NCBI GenBank assembly: GCA_023416745.1
Contig: JAEZHF010000051.1
Location: 37,849 to 101,848 of the forward strand
From: Bacillota bacterium
GTDB lineage: Bacteria > Bacillota > Clostridia > Christensenellales > SZUA-584
Length of the DNA: 64,000 nt
Direction of reading: 5' to 3'
The notes beneath the pieces were generated by a model, which saw only the letters and a list, made by a program, of their open reading frames with translations, had not been told where the DNA came from and did not search any database. Both the position numbers and the translations under genes were made by a program. Shown here piece after piece: positions 32,168 through 41,207 of the stretch (position 1 is the first letter of the stretch; every line of letters starts with the position of its first letter).

Positions 32168-33070
32168 CTACTCAAACAAGCTGCGGGCGAAATCCATCGC
32201 ATCGAACGGCTCGAGGTCTTCCATGCCCTCGCCGACGCCCAGGAATACGACGGGCAGCTTCAGCTCGTCGCAGATAGCGCAGACGATGCCGCCCTTCGCG
32301 GTGCCGTCCACCTTGGTCAGTATCAGCCCGGTGAGCTGCGTCACCTGACTGAACTCCCGCGCCTGCGCGATGGCGTTCTGTCCCGTGGTGGCATCCAGCA
32401 CCAGATACGTGTGCCGGTGTGCCTCGTCGTAAGACTTCTCGATTACTCGGCTGATCTTACTCAGCTCGTTCATCAGGTTCTTTTTGTTGTGCAAGCGCCC
32501 CGCCGTGTCACAGATCACGATGTCGATGCTGCGGTGCTGCGCGGAATCCACTGCGTCGTACACCACTGCCGCCGGGTCCGCGCCCTCGCCGTATTTCACG
32601 ACGCGTACGCCCGCGCGTTCACCCCACATAGACAACTGCTCGGCCGCTGCCGCGCGGAAGGTATCTCCCGCCGCCAGCACTACCGACTTGCCGCGCGACA
32701 CATGATAGTGCGCCATCTTGCCGATCGCCGTCGTCTTTCCGACGCCGTTGACGCCCACCACCAGCACCGCGCATGGCGACTCGATATGCGCTTGACCCTT
32801 GGGCAGCATGTCGGCGATGATCTCGATGAGCACAGGCTTCAGCGATGCCGGATCGGTCAGCTTGTCTTCCTTCACCCGGCGGCGCAGCGCTGATATGATA
32901 GTCTCCGTCGCGCTCACGCCGATGTCGCAAAGAATCAGCGTCTCCTCAAGCTCGTCATAAAACTCGTCATCAATCTTCTTGAACGATGCCAGCACGCCGT
33001 TGACTTTCGTGGATATGTTATCGCGGGTCTTTTTCAGCCCGCCTCTGATTTTTTCAAAGAATGAGCTCAT
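32168..33070 (-). CDS. ftsY: Signal recognition particle receptor FtsY
   Basis: FtsY is the membrane-associated SRP receptor GTPase. The 300-residue protein consists of the NG core only: N domain, P-loop GVNGVGKTTAIGKMA, DTAGRLHNKKNLM, TKVDGTAKGG and GVGEGMEDLEPFDA at the C terminus. A long acidic A domain, present in enterobacteria, is missing, as is normal in Firmicutes. The N-terminal amphipathic segment FFEKIRGGLKKTRDNI can contact the membrane. It overlaps smc by 4 bp. Confidence 0.97.
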   Translation of the reverse strand: MSSFFEKIRGGLKKTRDNISTKVNGVLASFKKIDDEFYDELEETLILCDIGVSATETIISALRRRVKEDKLTDPASLKPVLIEIIADMLPKGQAHIESPCAVLVVGVNGVGKTTAIGKMAHYHVSRGKSVVLAAGDTFRAAAAEQLSMWGERAGVRVVKYGEGADPAAVVYDAVDSAQHRSIDIVICDTAGRLHNKKNLMNELSKISRVIEKSYDEAHRHTYLVLDATTGQNAIAQAREFSQVTQLTGLILTKVDGTAKGGIVCAICDELKLPVVFLGVGEGMEDLEPFDAMDFARSLFE

Positions 33071-36000
33071 GCGCCCTCCCTGTCCAGCCGCACTGAGAGC
33101 AGCTTGGACACGCCTTTTTCCTCCATGGCCAACCCGTACAGACTATCACACACCGACATCGTGGGTTTGCGGTGTGTAATGACGATAAACTGCACGTCCC
33201 GCGCAGCGTACTTTTCCAGATACTCCGAGAACTTAGCCACGTTGGCATCGTCAAGCGCCGCGTCGATCTCATCCAGGATGCACACGGGCGACGGGTTTAT
33301 CTTAAGCAACGCAAACAGCAAACTGATGGCCGTCAGCGCCTTCTCTCCGCCGGACAGCAGCGACAGCTTCTGCAGCTTCTTGCCGGGCGGCTCTGCCACG
33401 ATTTCGATACCGCACTCCATGATATCGCCCTCTTCGAGTATCAGCTCGGCACGCCCGCCGTCAAACAACTCCTTGAACGTCTTGCCAAAATGTATGTTGA
33501 TCTGCTCAAAGCTCTGACGGAACGTCCGCTTCATCTCAGACAGCAACGACGTAATCAGCTTACGCAAGTCCTCCTCAGCGGACAGCATGTCCTCTTTCTG
33601 GGTTGCGAGAGACGACATGCGCTCCTTGAGAGCTGCGTAGTCGTCGATAGCCGCCGGATTCACGCTGCCCATCTCACGCAGGCGCATACGGATATCTTCG
33701 GCCTCGGCCGCCGCGCCGGACAGCTCGATGTCCTCCCTCTCTGCCATCGCGTTGGCATAGGTCAGCTGGTAGCTGTCCCACAGGCGGTTCTGCGCCGTCT
33801 CGATATCTGTCTGTGCCTTCTCCGCGTTAAACCCGGTTCGCAGGCTCTTCTCCTTCAAATCGGTTACATTTCGCCGCGTCTGCTCAAGCTCCGTTTCCAA
33901 CGCCGACAGCTTGTCCAGCAGTGCCAGACGACCTTCCGCCATCTCCCCCTGCTGCCGTTTGTGCGACTCCAATACGGCCGCGCGGCTGTTGTACGTCTCC
34001 TGCAGCTGCGCTTTAAAATCGCACAGGTTGCCCGCGCTCTCCCGCTGCAGCTCCAGCGTCTTGGCTTTGGCCGCGCGCTGGCGCTCCGCTTCCTGCTTCT
34101 CCAGCCCCAGACGCATATTGTCGCTCACCAGCGCAGCGTTTTCGCGGAACAGTCCTGCGATGTTCACTTCCGCGTCATGGATAATCCGTTTCAACTCCTC
34201 AATGCGCGCATTTCTTTGGCTGTATTCTTCCTCCAGCCGTTTCACATCCTCACCGCGCGTCTCGCTGGCATGCTGCATATCCTGCTGCAACTCCGCGAAG
34301 CCCTCCAGCTCCTGAAGGGTGTGCGTCATCGTTTCTCCCAGCGCATCCAGTTCCTTCTTTAGCGTAAACACCCGAAGCGCCGCGTCCGTCTGCGCCGCGC
34401 CCAGCGCCTCGCGCTTCTCGCGCACAGCCGCCGCTTCCACCTCGCCATCATGCAGACCGGTGCGCAGTTCTTCAATACGCTTCTGCTGAGCCTCCCGCTC
34501 CTTTACCTTGTCCGCCAGCGCTTGTTCCAGTGTCGCGACGTTGCTCTTCAATTGCTCAGCGTGCGCTTTAAGCTCCTCCTCACGCCGGTCGCGGGACACC
34601 AGGCCGCTCCGCTCCCGCTTGAGGCTGCCGCCCATGATGGAACCGCCCGGGTTGAATACATCGCCCGCCACTGTCACCACACGCAGCGACTGGCTGCAGC
34701 GCCGCATCACCTGAATGGCGGTTTCCGACTCGTCTACGATCACCGTACGCGCCAAGAGAAAATCGATCGCGCTGCGCACCCCGTCCGCGCAGGCCACCAG
34801 CTCGGATGCCACACCCAGCACGCCAGGTTCTTTAAGCGCCGCCCGTTCTTCGCCGGATAACGCGCGCACTCTGAGGCTATTGACAGGCAGGAACGTGACC
34901 CGCCCCATGTTATTCTTTCTCAGATGGGAGATGATATGCTTGGCGTCGTACTCGTCCCCCACGATGACGTTTTGCAGGGCGCCACCAAGGCAGGCTTCCA
35001 CCGCTGTCTCGTATTTTGCGGGCACACGTAGCGCGTCCGCCACTGTACCGCGTATGCGCTGGGAAATATCCGGGCTGCTGCGCGCAGACAGCATCAGGTT
35101 CTTTACGCTGTCCATGTACCCCTCGTAGCTGTCCTTCAAGTCCGTCAGCATCTTCGCCGAAGACACGCAGGTAGCGTACTCACGCCGCGCCGCTTCCAAT
35201 GCCTGCTGCGCCGCCGCCGCATCCTGCATCGCCTGCCGGTCCCGCTGAACCGCTTCGTTGAACGCACTTCGGGCGTCGTCCGAGCGCTGCCGGATGCGTT
35301 GCTGCTCCTCCTCCAGCGCCGATAGTGTCTGCCCCAGCCTGTTCTTCTCCGCCTCGGCTTCAGCCGCGCGCTGCTTCATTTCCTCGATGCGCTGCGCCAG
35401 ACTGCTTCTCTTTTCCTCCAATGCGGCCACTGCACTGCGCACATCCGCCATCCGCTCGATGGACTCCACACGCGCGCTCTGCGCCGACTCTATAATCTTG
35501 GCCTTGTCTTCAATATCCTTATTCAGCTGATTCAGCTCAGTCTGCGCATCGCTGATGCCTTTTCTGTTCTTTGCAAGCTCCTCTTCGATCCCAGCCAGCC
35601 GCTGCTGGTTGGTCAGCTCGTTTTGTGCTGCGTTCGACGCTTTGACGGCCGCTTCCTCTACCTCACCGCGGATGCGCTGCGTATCCTTTTCGTTGTTCTG
35701 TATGCGTTCGTCACACAGCTTCAACTCGCCTTCCACACGCTCCAGCTCCGCCATCGCGATGCTGAGTTTTTCGGCCAAGGCACCGGTATCATCCTCAGAC
35801 TGGCGCGCCTGTTCCTGCATAGCGGCCAGCCTTGCCGTCATCTCCTCTGACTGTCGTTCTTTGTTTTCGCGCTCCTCTTCCAGCTCACGCCGCTGCTGCT
35901 CCAGTTTCATGATGCGCTCACGCAATTTATCACACTGCTGCAAAAACAAGTTTACATCCAGCACCCGCAGCCTCTTTCCAAGTTCCAGATAAACCGCTGC

Positions 36001-36633
36001 ATCCTCCGCCTGTTTTTTTAACGGTTCCAGCATAAACGCCTGCTCCGCGAGTATATCCGTCACGCGCTGCATGTTCTCGTGCGTCTTTTCCAGTTTACGC
36101 TCCGCTTCCTCCTTACGCACGCGGTATTTCATGATGCCCGAAGCCTCTTCAAAAACACGTCTTCTGTCCAGCGACTTGTCGCTGAGTATCTCGTCGATGC
36201 GGCCCTGCCCGATAATGGAATAGCCCTCGCGCCCGATGCCGGTGTCGCGGAACAGCGTCAGTATGTCCTTTAAGCGGCATCTGGTGCCGTTGATGAAATA
36301 CTCGCTCTCACCGGACCGGTACAGTTTGCGCGTCACCTCGATTTCCGAGAACTCAGGCCCCATTTTATGATCATCGTTATCGAACAGCAGCGTGACCTCG
36401 CAGTAGGAACGCGGCTTGCGCGATTGCGTGCCCGCGAATATCACATCCTGCATCATGCCGCCGCGCAGCGACTTGGCGCTCTGTTCGCCCAACACCCACC
36501 GCACCGCGTCTGACACGTTGCTCTTGCCGCTGCCGTTGGGGCCCACCACGCCGATGATCGACCCGTTCATATGCATTTGCGTCTTTTCCGGGAAGGATTT
36601 GAACCCGGACATTTCTATGCATTTTAAAAACAA
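33067..36633 (-). CDS. smc: Chromosome segregation protein SMC
   Basis: SMC is the condensin ATPase that compacts and aligns chromosome arms with ScpA/ScpB. The 1188 residues show the N-terminal head with Walker A (VVGPNGSGKSNVSDAVRWVL), a coiled coil to about residue 500, a hinge at about 500-660 (GTVADALRVPAKYETAVE), a returning coiled coil, and the C-terminal head with LSGGEKALTA and CILDEIDAALDDANV. Translation begins at a TTG giving MFLKCIEMSGFKSFPEK, which matches the family N terminus. rnc and acpP, often upstream, are not here; instead spoVS precedes it behind a terminator. Confidence 0.97.
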   Translation of the reverse strand: MFLKCIEMSGFKSFPEKTQMHMNGSIIGVVGPNGSGKSNVSDAVRWVLGEQSAKSLRGGMMQDVIFAGTQSRKPRSYCEVTLLFDNDDHKMGPEFSEIEVTRKLYRSGESEYFINGTRCRLKDILTLFRDTGIGREGYSIIGQGRIDEILSDKSLDRRRVFEEASGIMKYRVRKEEAERKLEKTHENMQRVTDILAEQAFMLEPLKKQAEDAAVYLELGKRLRVLDVNLFLQQCDKLRERIMKLEQQRRELEEERENKERQSEEMTARLAAMQEQARQSEDDTGALAEKLSIAMAELERVEGELKLCDERIQNNEKDTQRIRGEVEEAAVKASNAAQNELTNQQRLAGIEEELAKNRKGISDAQTELNQLNKDIEDKAKIIESAQSARVESIERMADVRSAVAALEEKRSSLAQRIEEMKQRAAEAEAEKNRLGQTLSALEEEQQRIRQRSDDARSAFNEAVQRDRQAMQDAAAAQQALEAARREYATCVSSAKMLTDLKDSYEGYMDSVKNLMLSARSSPDISQRIRGTVADALRVPAKYETAVEACLGGALQNVIVGDEYDAKHIISHLRKNNMGRVTFLPVNSLRVRALSGEERAALKEPGVLGVASELVACADGVRSAIDFLLARTVIVDESETAIQVMRRCSQSLRVVTVAGDVFNPGGSIMGGSLKRERSGLVSRDRREEELKAHAEQLKSNVATLEQALADKVKEREAQQKRIEELRTGLHDGEVEAAAVREKREALGAAQTDAALRVFTLKKELDALGETMTHTLQELEGFAELQQDMQHASETRGEDVKRLEEEYSQRNARIEELKRIIHDAEVNIAGLFRENAALVSDNMRLGLEKQEAERQRAAKAKTLELQRESAGNLCDFKAQLQETYNSRAAVLESHKRQQGEMAEGRLALLDKLSALETELEQTRRNVTDLKEKSLRTGFNAEKAQTDIETAQNRLWDSYQLTYANAMAEREDIELSGAAAEAEDIRMRLREMGSVNPAAIDDYAALKERMSSLATQKEDMLSAEEDLRKLITSLLSEMKRTFRQSFEQINIHFGKTFKELFDGGRAELILEEGDIMECGIEIVAEPPGKKLQKLSLLSGGEKALTAISLLFALLKINPSPVCILDEIDAALDDANVAKFSEYLEKYAARDVQFIVITHRKPTMSVCDSLYGLAMEEKGVSKLLSVRLDREGA

Positions 36634-36698
36634 TATCAGCTACGCCCTTTCCGAATTTTTATGCCAGAAATGTTATGCCGTCTTACCGCTGCTTTTCC

Positions 36699-36724
36699 AA
36701 AAAAAAATCGGCATATGCTGCCGA
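36699..36724 (-). terminator. Intrinsic terminator between spoVS and smc
   Basis: On the minus strand TCGGCA and TGCCGA (6 bp) enclose a 5-nt loop and are followed by nine T residues. It lies just after the spoVS stop, so smc needs its own promoter, which I could not place with confidence in the 65 bp that remain. Confidence 0.75.
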
Positions 36725-36746
36725 AGCCTTGATGTCCGCTGACCGC

Positions 36747-37007
36747 TCAACGAACCTCGACAAGCAGTTTGATCGATGTTCTTGATACGCCGTCTATCTC
36801 AATATTGGTGAAAGCGGGGATCACGACGAGATCAATACCTCGCGGTGCCATATACCCGCGCGTAATCGCGATGGCTTTGATGGCCTGATTAACAGCACCG
36901 GCCCCCACAGCCAGCACCTCTGCACGGTTATGGTCATTGACCATGGCCGCAATGGCACCCGCCACGGATTTTGGTTGTGACTTGGTCGATACTCTTAACG
37001 GTTCCAT
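36747..37007 (-). CDS. spoVS: Stage V sporulation protein S
   Basis: SpoVS is a small Alba-like fold protein needed for spore coat/core development and affecting septation. The 86 residues starting MEPLRVSTKSQPKSVAGAIA, with VGAGAVNQAIKAIAITRGYM, match the family in both sequence and length. The ATG at 37007 has GGGGG 5 nt upstream; an in-frame GTG at 37019 is rejected because it precedes that site. It is flanked by trxA upstream and a terminator downstream. Its presence argues for a sporulating organism, though homologs also occur in non-sporulating lineages. Confidence 0.95.
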   Translation of the reverse strand: MEPLRVSTKSQPKSVAGAIAAMVNDHNRAEVLAVGAGAVNQAIKAIAITRGYMAPRGIDLVVIPAFTNIEIDGVSRTSIKLLVEVR

Positions 37008-37073
37008 AACAGCCCCCACTTCATATTAACAAGTGATATTATAACAAGAATACCGGAAAAAGACTATCTTTTT

Positions 37074-37400
37074 TTAAAGTGCCATGTCGATCATTGCCGC
37101 AATTTTGTCTTTTCCAACCACACCCACAGTTTTGGAGACGACATTGCCTTCGCTGAAAAGAATCAACGTGGGAATGCTCATTACTCCAAAGCGCTGGGCC
37201 AACTCCGGCTCCTCATCGATGTTAATTTTGCCCACCGTCACTTTGCCGTCGTAGTCCTCGGCGATCTGGTCGATCGTAGGCGAGAGCATACGGCACGGAG
37301 CACACCATTCGGCCCAGAAGTCCACAAGCACCGGATGGGCGTTGCTGGACACCTTCTCATCAAAACTGACATTGGTAATTTGTACAGCTTTTGCAGACAT
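37074..37400 (-). CDS. trxA: Thioredoxin
   Basis: A 108-residue thioredoxin that reduces protein disulfides. The active site is Trp32-Cys33-Ala-Pro-Cys36, WCAPC rather than the commoner WCGPC; this variant is known in natural thioredoxins. The cis-proline region SIPTLILFSEG is intact. The ATG at 37400 is set by AAGGAG 7 nt upstream. It follows the RseC-like gene by 28 bp, so the two redox-related genes are probably co-transcribed. No thioredoxin reductase gene is nearby. Confidence 0.95.
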   Translation of the reverse strand: MSAKAVQITNVSFDEKVSSNAHPVLVDFWAEWCAPCRMLSPTIDQIAEDYDGKVTVGKINIDEEPELAQRFGVMSIPTLILFSEGNVVSKTVGVVGKDKIAAMIDMAL

Positions 37401-37428
37401 AACATTTCTCCTTATGAAATTATAAACT

Positions 37429-37860
37429 TTATCTTTTGTCCACCATTTTGTAGACATTGCTCACTTTTTTATTATACAACGGCGCGGCGATTTTTAACAG
37501 TACAAATGACAGCAGCGCAAACCCCAGCCCGCACAGCGCCATCGCCATCTCCGAATTGGAGAAAACACCCCATACTCCGGACAACAACCAGCCAACCAGC
37601 ACACCCAACACCAGCATGATAAGCGGAAACACGTACGCGAGGGCGGATGCCCCCAGCGCTTTTTTGATGCGGATACTGACGGCCACCTTGTCTCCAACAG
37701 CCGCGTTCAGCTCGTTTTCCACTTGAATAGTGATATCGTTCTGGTTGGCCAACATACCACAGGCATGACAGCGGCCGCACGCAGAAGTTCTTGTGAACTT
37801 CACGTGCGCCACACTGCCCTTTATTTTCGTTACTTCTCCGTATTCAGTCAGGTTTTCCAT
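37429..37860 (-). CDS. RseC/MucC-like membrane protein with Cys cluster
   Basis: The 143-residue protein has an N-terminal beta domain containing three cysteines in CGRCHACG (Cys28, 31, 34), then two transmembrane helices at about 69-93 and 103-125, the layout of RseC (SoxR-reducing/sigma-E regulator) proteins. In clostridia such genes often sit with Rnf electron transport genes; here the neighbours are trxA downstream and aspS upstream. A redox or electron transfer accessory role is inferred. The cysteines could bind an iron-sulfur cluster. Confidence 0.8.
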   Translation of the reverse strand: MENLTEYGEVTKIKGSVAHVKFTRTSACGRCHACGMLANQNDITIQVENELNAAVGDKVAVSIRIKKALGASALAYVFPLIMLVLGVLVGWLLSGVWGVFSNSEMAMALCGLGFALLSFVLLKIAAPLYNKKVSNVYKMVDKR

Positions 37861-37869
37861 ACATGAACC

Positions 37870-39651
37870 TTATTCCGTGATTTTGATCCCCAGCTCGCGC
37901 AGCTGCTTGGTCGACACACGGGACGGTGCGTTGGTCATCAGGCACGATGCGTTCTGAACCTTCGGGAAGGCGATGACGTCGCGGATGGACGAACAGCCTA
38001 GCAGCAGCATCGCCAGTCGGTCGAGGCCAAACGCGATACCGCCGTGCGGCGGCGCGCCGAACTTCAAAGCTTCGAGCAGGAAGCCAAAGTTCTCCCACGC
38101 ATCCTCCTGAGAGAAACCGAGCGCCTTGAGCATCCGTTCCTGCACCTCCATCGAGTGGTTACGGATGCTGCCGCCGCCGATCTCGTTGCCGTTCAGCACG
38201 ATGTCATAGGCCTTGGCATATACGCTGCCCGGGTCTGTTTCCAGCTTATCCAGATCCTCATCCTTGGGCGACGTGAACGGATGGTGCATCGCCATGTATC
38301 GCTTCTCTTCTTCGCTGTATTCGAATTCCGGGAAGTCCACCACCCACAGCAGGTCCCATTTGCTCTCGTCAATGAGCTCCAGCTTCTTCGCCAGCTTTAA
38401 GCGCAACGCACCCAGCGAATCGTAAACCACCTTGTCCTTGTCACCCACGAAGAATATGATGTCACCCGTTTCCGCGCCTGTCCGTTCCAGCAGCGAGGCC
38501 ATCTCTTCATCTGTGAAGAACTTGGTGATGGGCGACTGCATACCGTCTTCCTTCATCGATATCCACGCCATGCCCTTCGCGCCGTATATCTTCACGAAGT
38601 CCACCAGTGCATCGATCTCACGGCGTGCGAACTTCTCCACACAGCCCTTGGCATTGACCGCGCGGACGCTGCCACCGTTCTTCACGACGGACGAGAACAC
38701 CTGAAAGCCGCTGTTCTCCACGATGTCGCTGACGTTCACCAGCTCCAGCCCGAAGCGCGTGTCCGGCTTATCCGAACCGAATCGATCCATCGCTTCCCTA
38801 TAGGGCAGGCGGCGCAGCGGCAGCGGCACGTCCACGTCCATGACCTGCTTGAATACATGCGAGATGAGCCCTTCGTTCATCGTCAATATATCGTCCACGT
38901 CCACGAACGACATCTCGATGTCGATCTGCGTAAACTCCGGCTGGCGGTCTGCCCGCAGGTCCTCGTCGCGAAAGCACTTGACGATCTGGAAGTAGCGGTC
39001 GAAACCGGATATCATCAGTATCTGCTTGAGCGTCTGCGGCGACTGCGGCAGCGCGTAGAAGCTGCCCTGATGGATGCGCGACGGCACCAGATAATCGCGT
39101 GCGCCCTCGGGTGTACTCTTGGTGAGCATCGGTGTCTCAATGTCGATGAAGCCGTTGCTCACCAGATAATCCCGCGCGGCTGCGGCTATCTGGCTGCGCA
39201 CCATCATGTTTCGCTGCATCGTCGGGCGGCGCAAATCCAGGAAGCGGTATTTCAGGCGCAGTTCCTCGCGCACAGCGGTATCGTCCTCGATTTCAAAAGG
39301 CGGTGTCTGTGCGCGGCTCAGCACTTTCATCTCCCGCGCCTTCACTTCAATCAGGCCGGTGGGCAGCTTCTCATTAACTGTCTCAGGATCACGCCGAACG
39401 ATCAGCCCGCGCACAGCGATGACAAACTCGCTGCGCAGTCCGGCAACGCGGTCGAAGTCGCCCTCAATCACAGACTCGTCGAACACCACCTGCATCAACC
39501 CTGTCCGGTCACGCAAATCCACAAACACCAGCGCGCCGAAGTCACGCCGCGTCTGCACCCAGCCCATCAGCGTCACGTCTTTACCGACGTCCTCCGTCGT
39601 GAAGCTGGTGCAGTAATCCGTCCTCTTCCACCCCTGCAGGAACTCGCTCAT
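37870..39651 (-). CDS. aspS: Aspartyl-tRNA synthetase, bacterial type
   Basis: The 593-residue class II synthetase has an N-terminal OB anticodon-binding domain (TLMGWVQTRRDFGALVFVDL), the class II motif 2 (FRDEDLRADRQPEFTQIDIE), a bacteria-specific GAD insertion at roughly residues 290-420 and motif 3 (GGIAFGLDRLAMLLLG). It lies 10 bp downstream of hisS and shares its T-box leader. The pairing hisS-aspS is common in Firmicutes. Whether it is discriminating or also charges tRNA-Asn is not decided here. Confidence 0.97.
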   Translation of the reverse strand: MSEFLQGWKRTDYCTSFTTEDVGKDVTLMGWVQTRRDFGALVFVDLRDRTGLMQVVFDESVIEGDFDRVAGLRSEFVIAVRGLIVRRDPETVNEKLPTGLIEVKAREMKVLSRAQTPPFEIEDDTAVREELRLKYRFLDLRRPTMQRNMMVRSQIAAAARDYLVSNGFIDIETPMLTKSTPEGARDYLVPSRIHQGSFYALPQSPQTLKQILMISGFDRYFQIVKCFRDEDLRADRQPEFTQIDIEMSFVDVDDILTMNEGLISHVFKQVMDVDVPLPLRRLPYREAMDRFGSDKPDTRFGLELVNVSDIVENSGFQVFSSVVKNGGSVRAVNAKGCVEKFARREIDALVDFVKIYGAKGMAWISMKEDGMQSPITKFFTDEEMASLLERTGAETGDIIFFVGDKDKVVYDSLGALRLKLAKKLELIDESKWDLLWVVDFPEFEYSEEEKRYMAMHHPFTSPKDEDLDKLETDPGSVYAKAYDIVLNGNEIGGGSIRNHSMEVQERMLKALGFSQEDAWENFGFLLEALKFGAPPHGGIAFGLDRLAMLLLGCSSIRDVIAFPKVQNASCLMTNAPSRVSTKQLRELGIKITE

Positions 39652-39661
39652 ATAATATTAA

Positions 39662-40921
39662 TCAGCCTTTCTTTATAAATTGATGTAGCTCCGTCAACGG
39701 AACTATATTCTCTTCGCTCTTCTTCATATTACGCAGCACGGCGACTCCCTTAGCCAGCTCATCGTCCCCGATGATGGCCGCGTATTCCGCGCTGATCTTA
39801 CCAGCATATTTTAATTGCGCTTTAAGGCTGCGACCCATGTGGTCACACTCGGCTTTGATACCGGCGTCTCGAAGGCCGCTGACAACGCGGAAGCCTTCAA
39901 CCGCAGCGGCATCGCCCAGCGTGCAGACGAACACGTCGCATAATGACGGCGAAGGCAGCTCGATGCCCAGAGATTCTAGCACCAGCAGAAGACGTTCCAG
40001 CCCCATGCCAAAACCCACGCCCGGCATGGACGGCCCGCCCAGTTCCTCAACCAGCCCGTCGTAACGGCCGCCGCCGCACACGGTGCCCTGCGCGCCGATG
40101 CTCGTTGAGATGATCTCGAACACAGTCTTAGTGTAGTAATCCAGACCGCGGACGATCAATGGATTGATCTTATATTCGATATCCGAACTCTTCAGACGCT
40201 GCTGCAAACCTTCAAAATGACCGCCGCAATCGCCGCACAACATGTCCAGCATCTTGGGCGCGTTTCGCACGATCTCCTGACAGCTGTCCAACTTGCAATC
40301 CAATACCCGCAGCGGATTGGTGACCATGCGCTCACGGCAAACGCCGCACAGCTTGTCCTCGTTCTGCTTCAAATATTCCCGCAATGCCGCATTATATGCC
40401 GGCCGGCATTCTTTGCAGCCAATGCTGTTGATGTTAAGTGCAAGGCTGGTGATGCCCAGCTTCTTGAACAGCGTCAACGCCACAGAGATGACCTCAGCAT
40501 CAATGGACGGGCCTGGTGCCCCGAAAGCCTCAATGCCAAACTGGTGGTGCTCCCGCAAACGCCCCGCCTGCGGACGTTCGTAACGAAACACCGGCGCGTT
40601 CAGGTAATACATCTTCACTGGCAGTGCCTCGGCATACAGGCTGTTCTCCACAAAGCTGCGCACCACACCTGCCGTACCTTCCGGCTTCAGCGTGATGCTG
40701 CGCCCACCCTTATCCTCAAACGTGTACATCTCCTTTTGCACGATGTCCGTGGTATCACCCACGCCGCGCAAAAACAGTTCGGTGTGCTCAAACACCGGCG
40801 TACGTATTTCCCTGTACCCGAACAACGAGCAAACCTCCCGCGCTGCACTCTCAACATAATGCCACCCGGCACTCTGTACGGGCAGTACATCCTTCGTGCC
40901 TTTGGGCGCTTTTGTCAGCAT
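39662..40921 (-). CDS. hisS: Histidyl-tRNA synthetase
   Basis: The 419-residue class II synthetase starts MLTKAPKGTKDVLPVQSAGW, with LKPEGTAGVVRSF, REHHQFGIEAFG and the histidine-specific segments RGLDYYTKTVFEI and GGGRYDGLVEELGG. The C-terminal anticodon domain follows from about residue 320. It is the first gene behind the T-box at 40962-41168 and is followed by aspS. Confidence 0.97.
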   Translation of the reverse strand: MLTKAPKGTKDVLPVQSAGWHYVESAAREVCSLFGYREIRTPVFEHTELFLRGVGDTTDIVQKEMYTFEDKGGRSITLKPEGTAGVVRSFVENSLYAEALPVKMYYLNAPVFRYERPQAGRLREHHQFGIEAFGAPGPSIDAEVISVALTLFKKLGITSLALNINSIGCKECRPAYNAALREYLKQNEDKLCGVCRERMVTNPLRVLDCKLDSCQEIVRNAPKMLDMLCGDCGGHFEGLQQRLKSSDIEYKINPLIVRGLDYYTKTVFEIISTSIGAQGTVCGGGRYDGLVEELGGPSMPGVGFGMGLERLLLVLESLGIELPSPSLCDVFVCTLGDAAAVEGFRVVSGLRDAGIKAECDHMGRSLKAQLKYAGKISAEYAAIIGDDELAKGVAVLRNMKKSEENIVPLTELHQFIKKG

Positions 40922-40961
40922 CCCTTCACCTCTTCCAATCTGTTAAACCTTTTCTTTATAC

Positions 40962-41168
40962 AAAAACGTCCCTGCCTTTCGACAGGGACGAGCGTTACAC
41001 TTAAGCCCGCGGTACCACCCAGTTTCCCAAGATCATTCTTGAGCGCTTGAATACTATTCGCAACGCAAAGCGGCTGTTCCCCGTCTCAAAACCGCCCCTT
41101 TCCGATTGCAGTCACGTCGGAAAGTCCCTGCGAAAAGCGGTACGTAATAAGCGGATGTCCCCTTCGGA
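40962..41168 (-). ncRNA. T-box riboswitch leader for hisS-aspS
   Basis: On the minus strand the leader carries the T-box consensus GGGTGGTACCGCGG (41007-41020), a short stem III (CAAGA/TCTTG) just upstream of it, and a downstream terminator: CGTCCCTG/CAGGGACG (40967-40990) followed by TTTTTG. Uncharged tRNA binding would favour the antiterminator and read-through into hisS-aspS. The Stem I region includes CTTTCCGA/TCGGAAAG and ACCGC/GCGGT helices. A GAC triplet at 41083-41085 could be an Asp specifier, but I could not establish the specifier loop, so His is not excluded. Confidence 0.9.
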
Positions 41169-41174
41169 TGACTC

Positions 41175-41203
41175 ATTATACACTCTTGATGCCGTTTTGT
41201 CCA
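41175..41203 (-). promoter_or_regulatory. Promoter of the hisS T-box transcript
   Basis: Minus strand -35 TGGACA (41198-41203), a 17-bp spacer, and a perfect -10 TATAAT (41175-41180), placed just after the ackA stop. It predicts a start near 41168. Confidence 0.75.
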
Positions 41204-41207
41204 CGGC

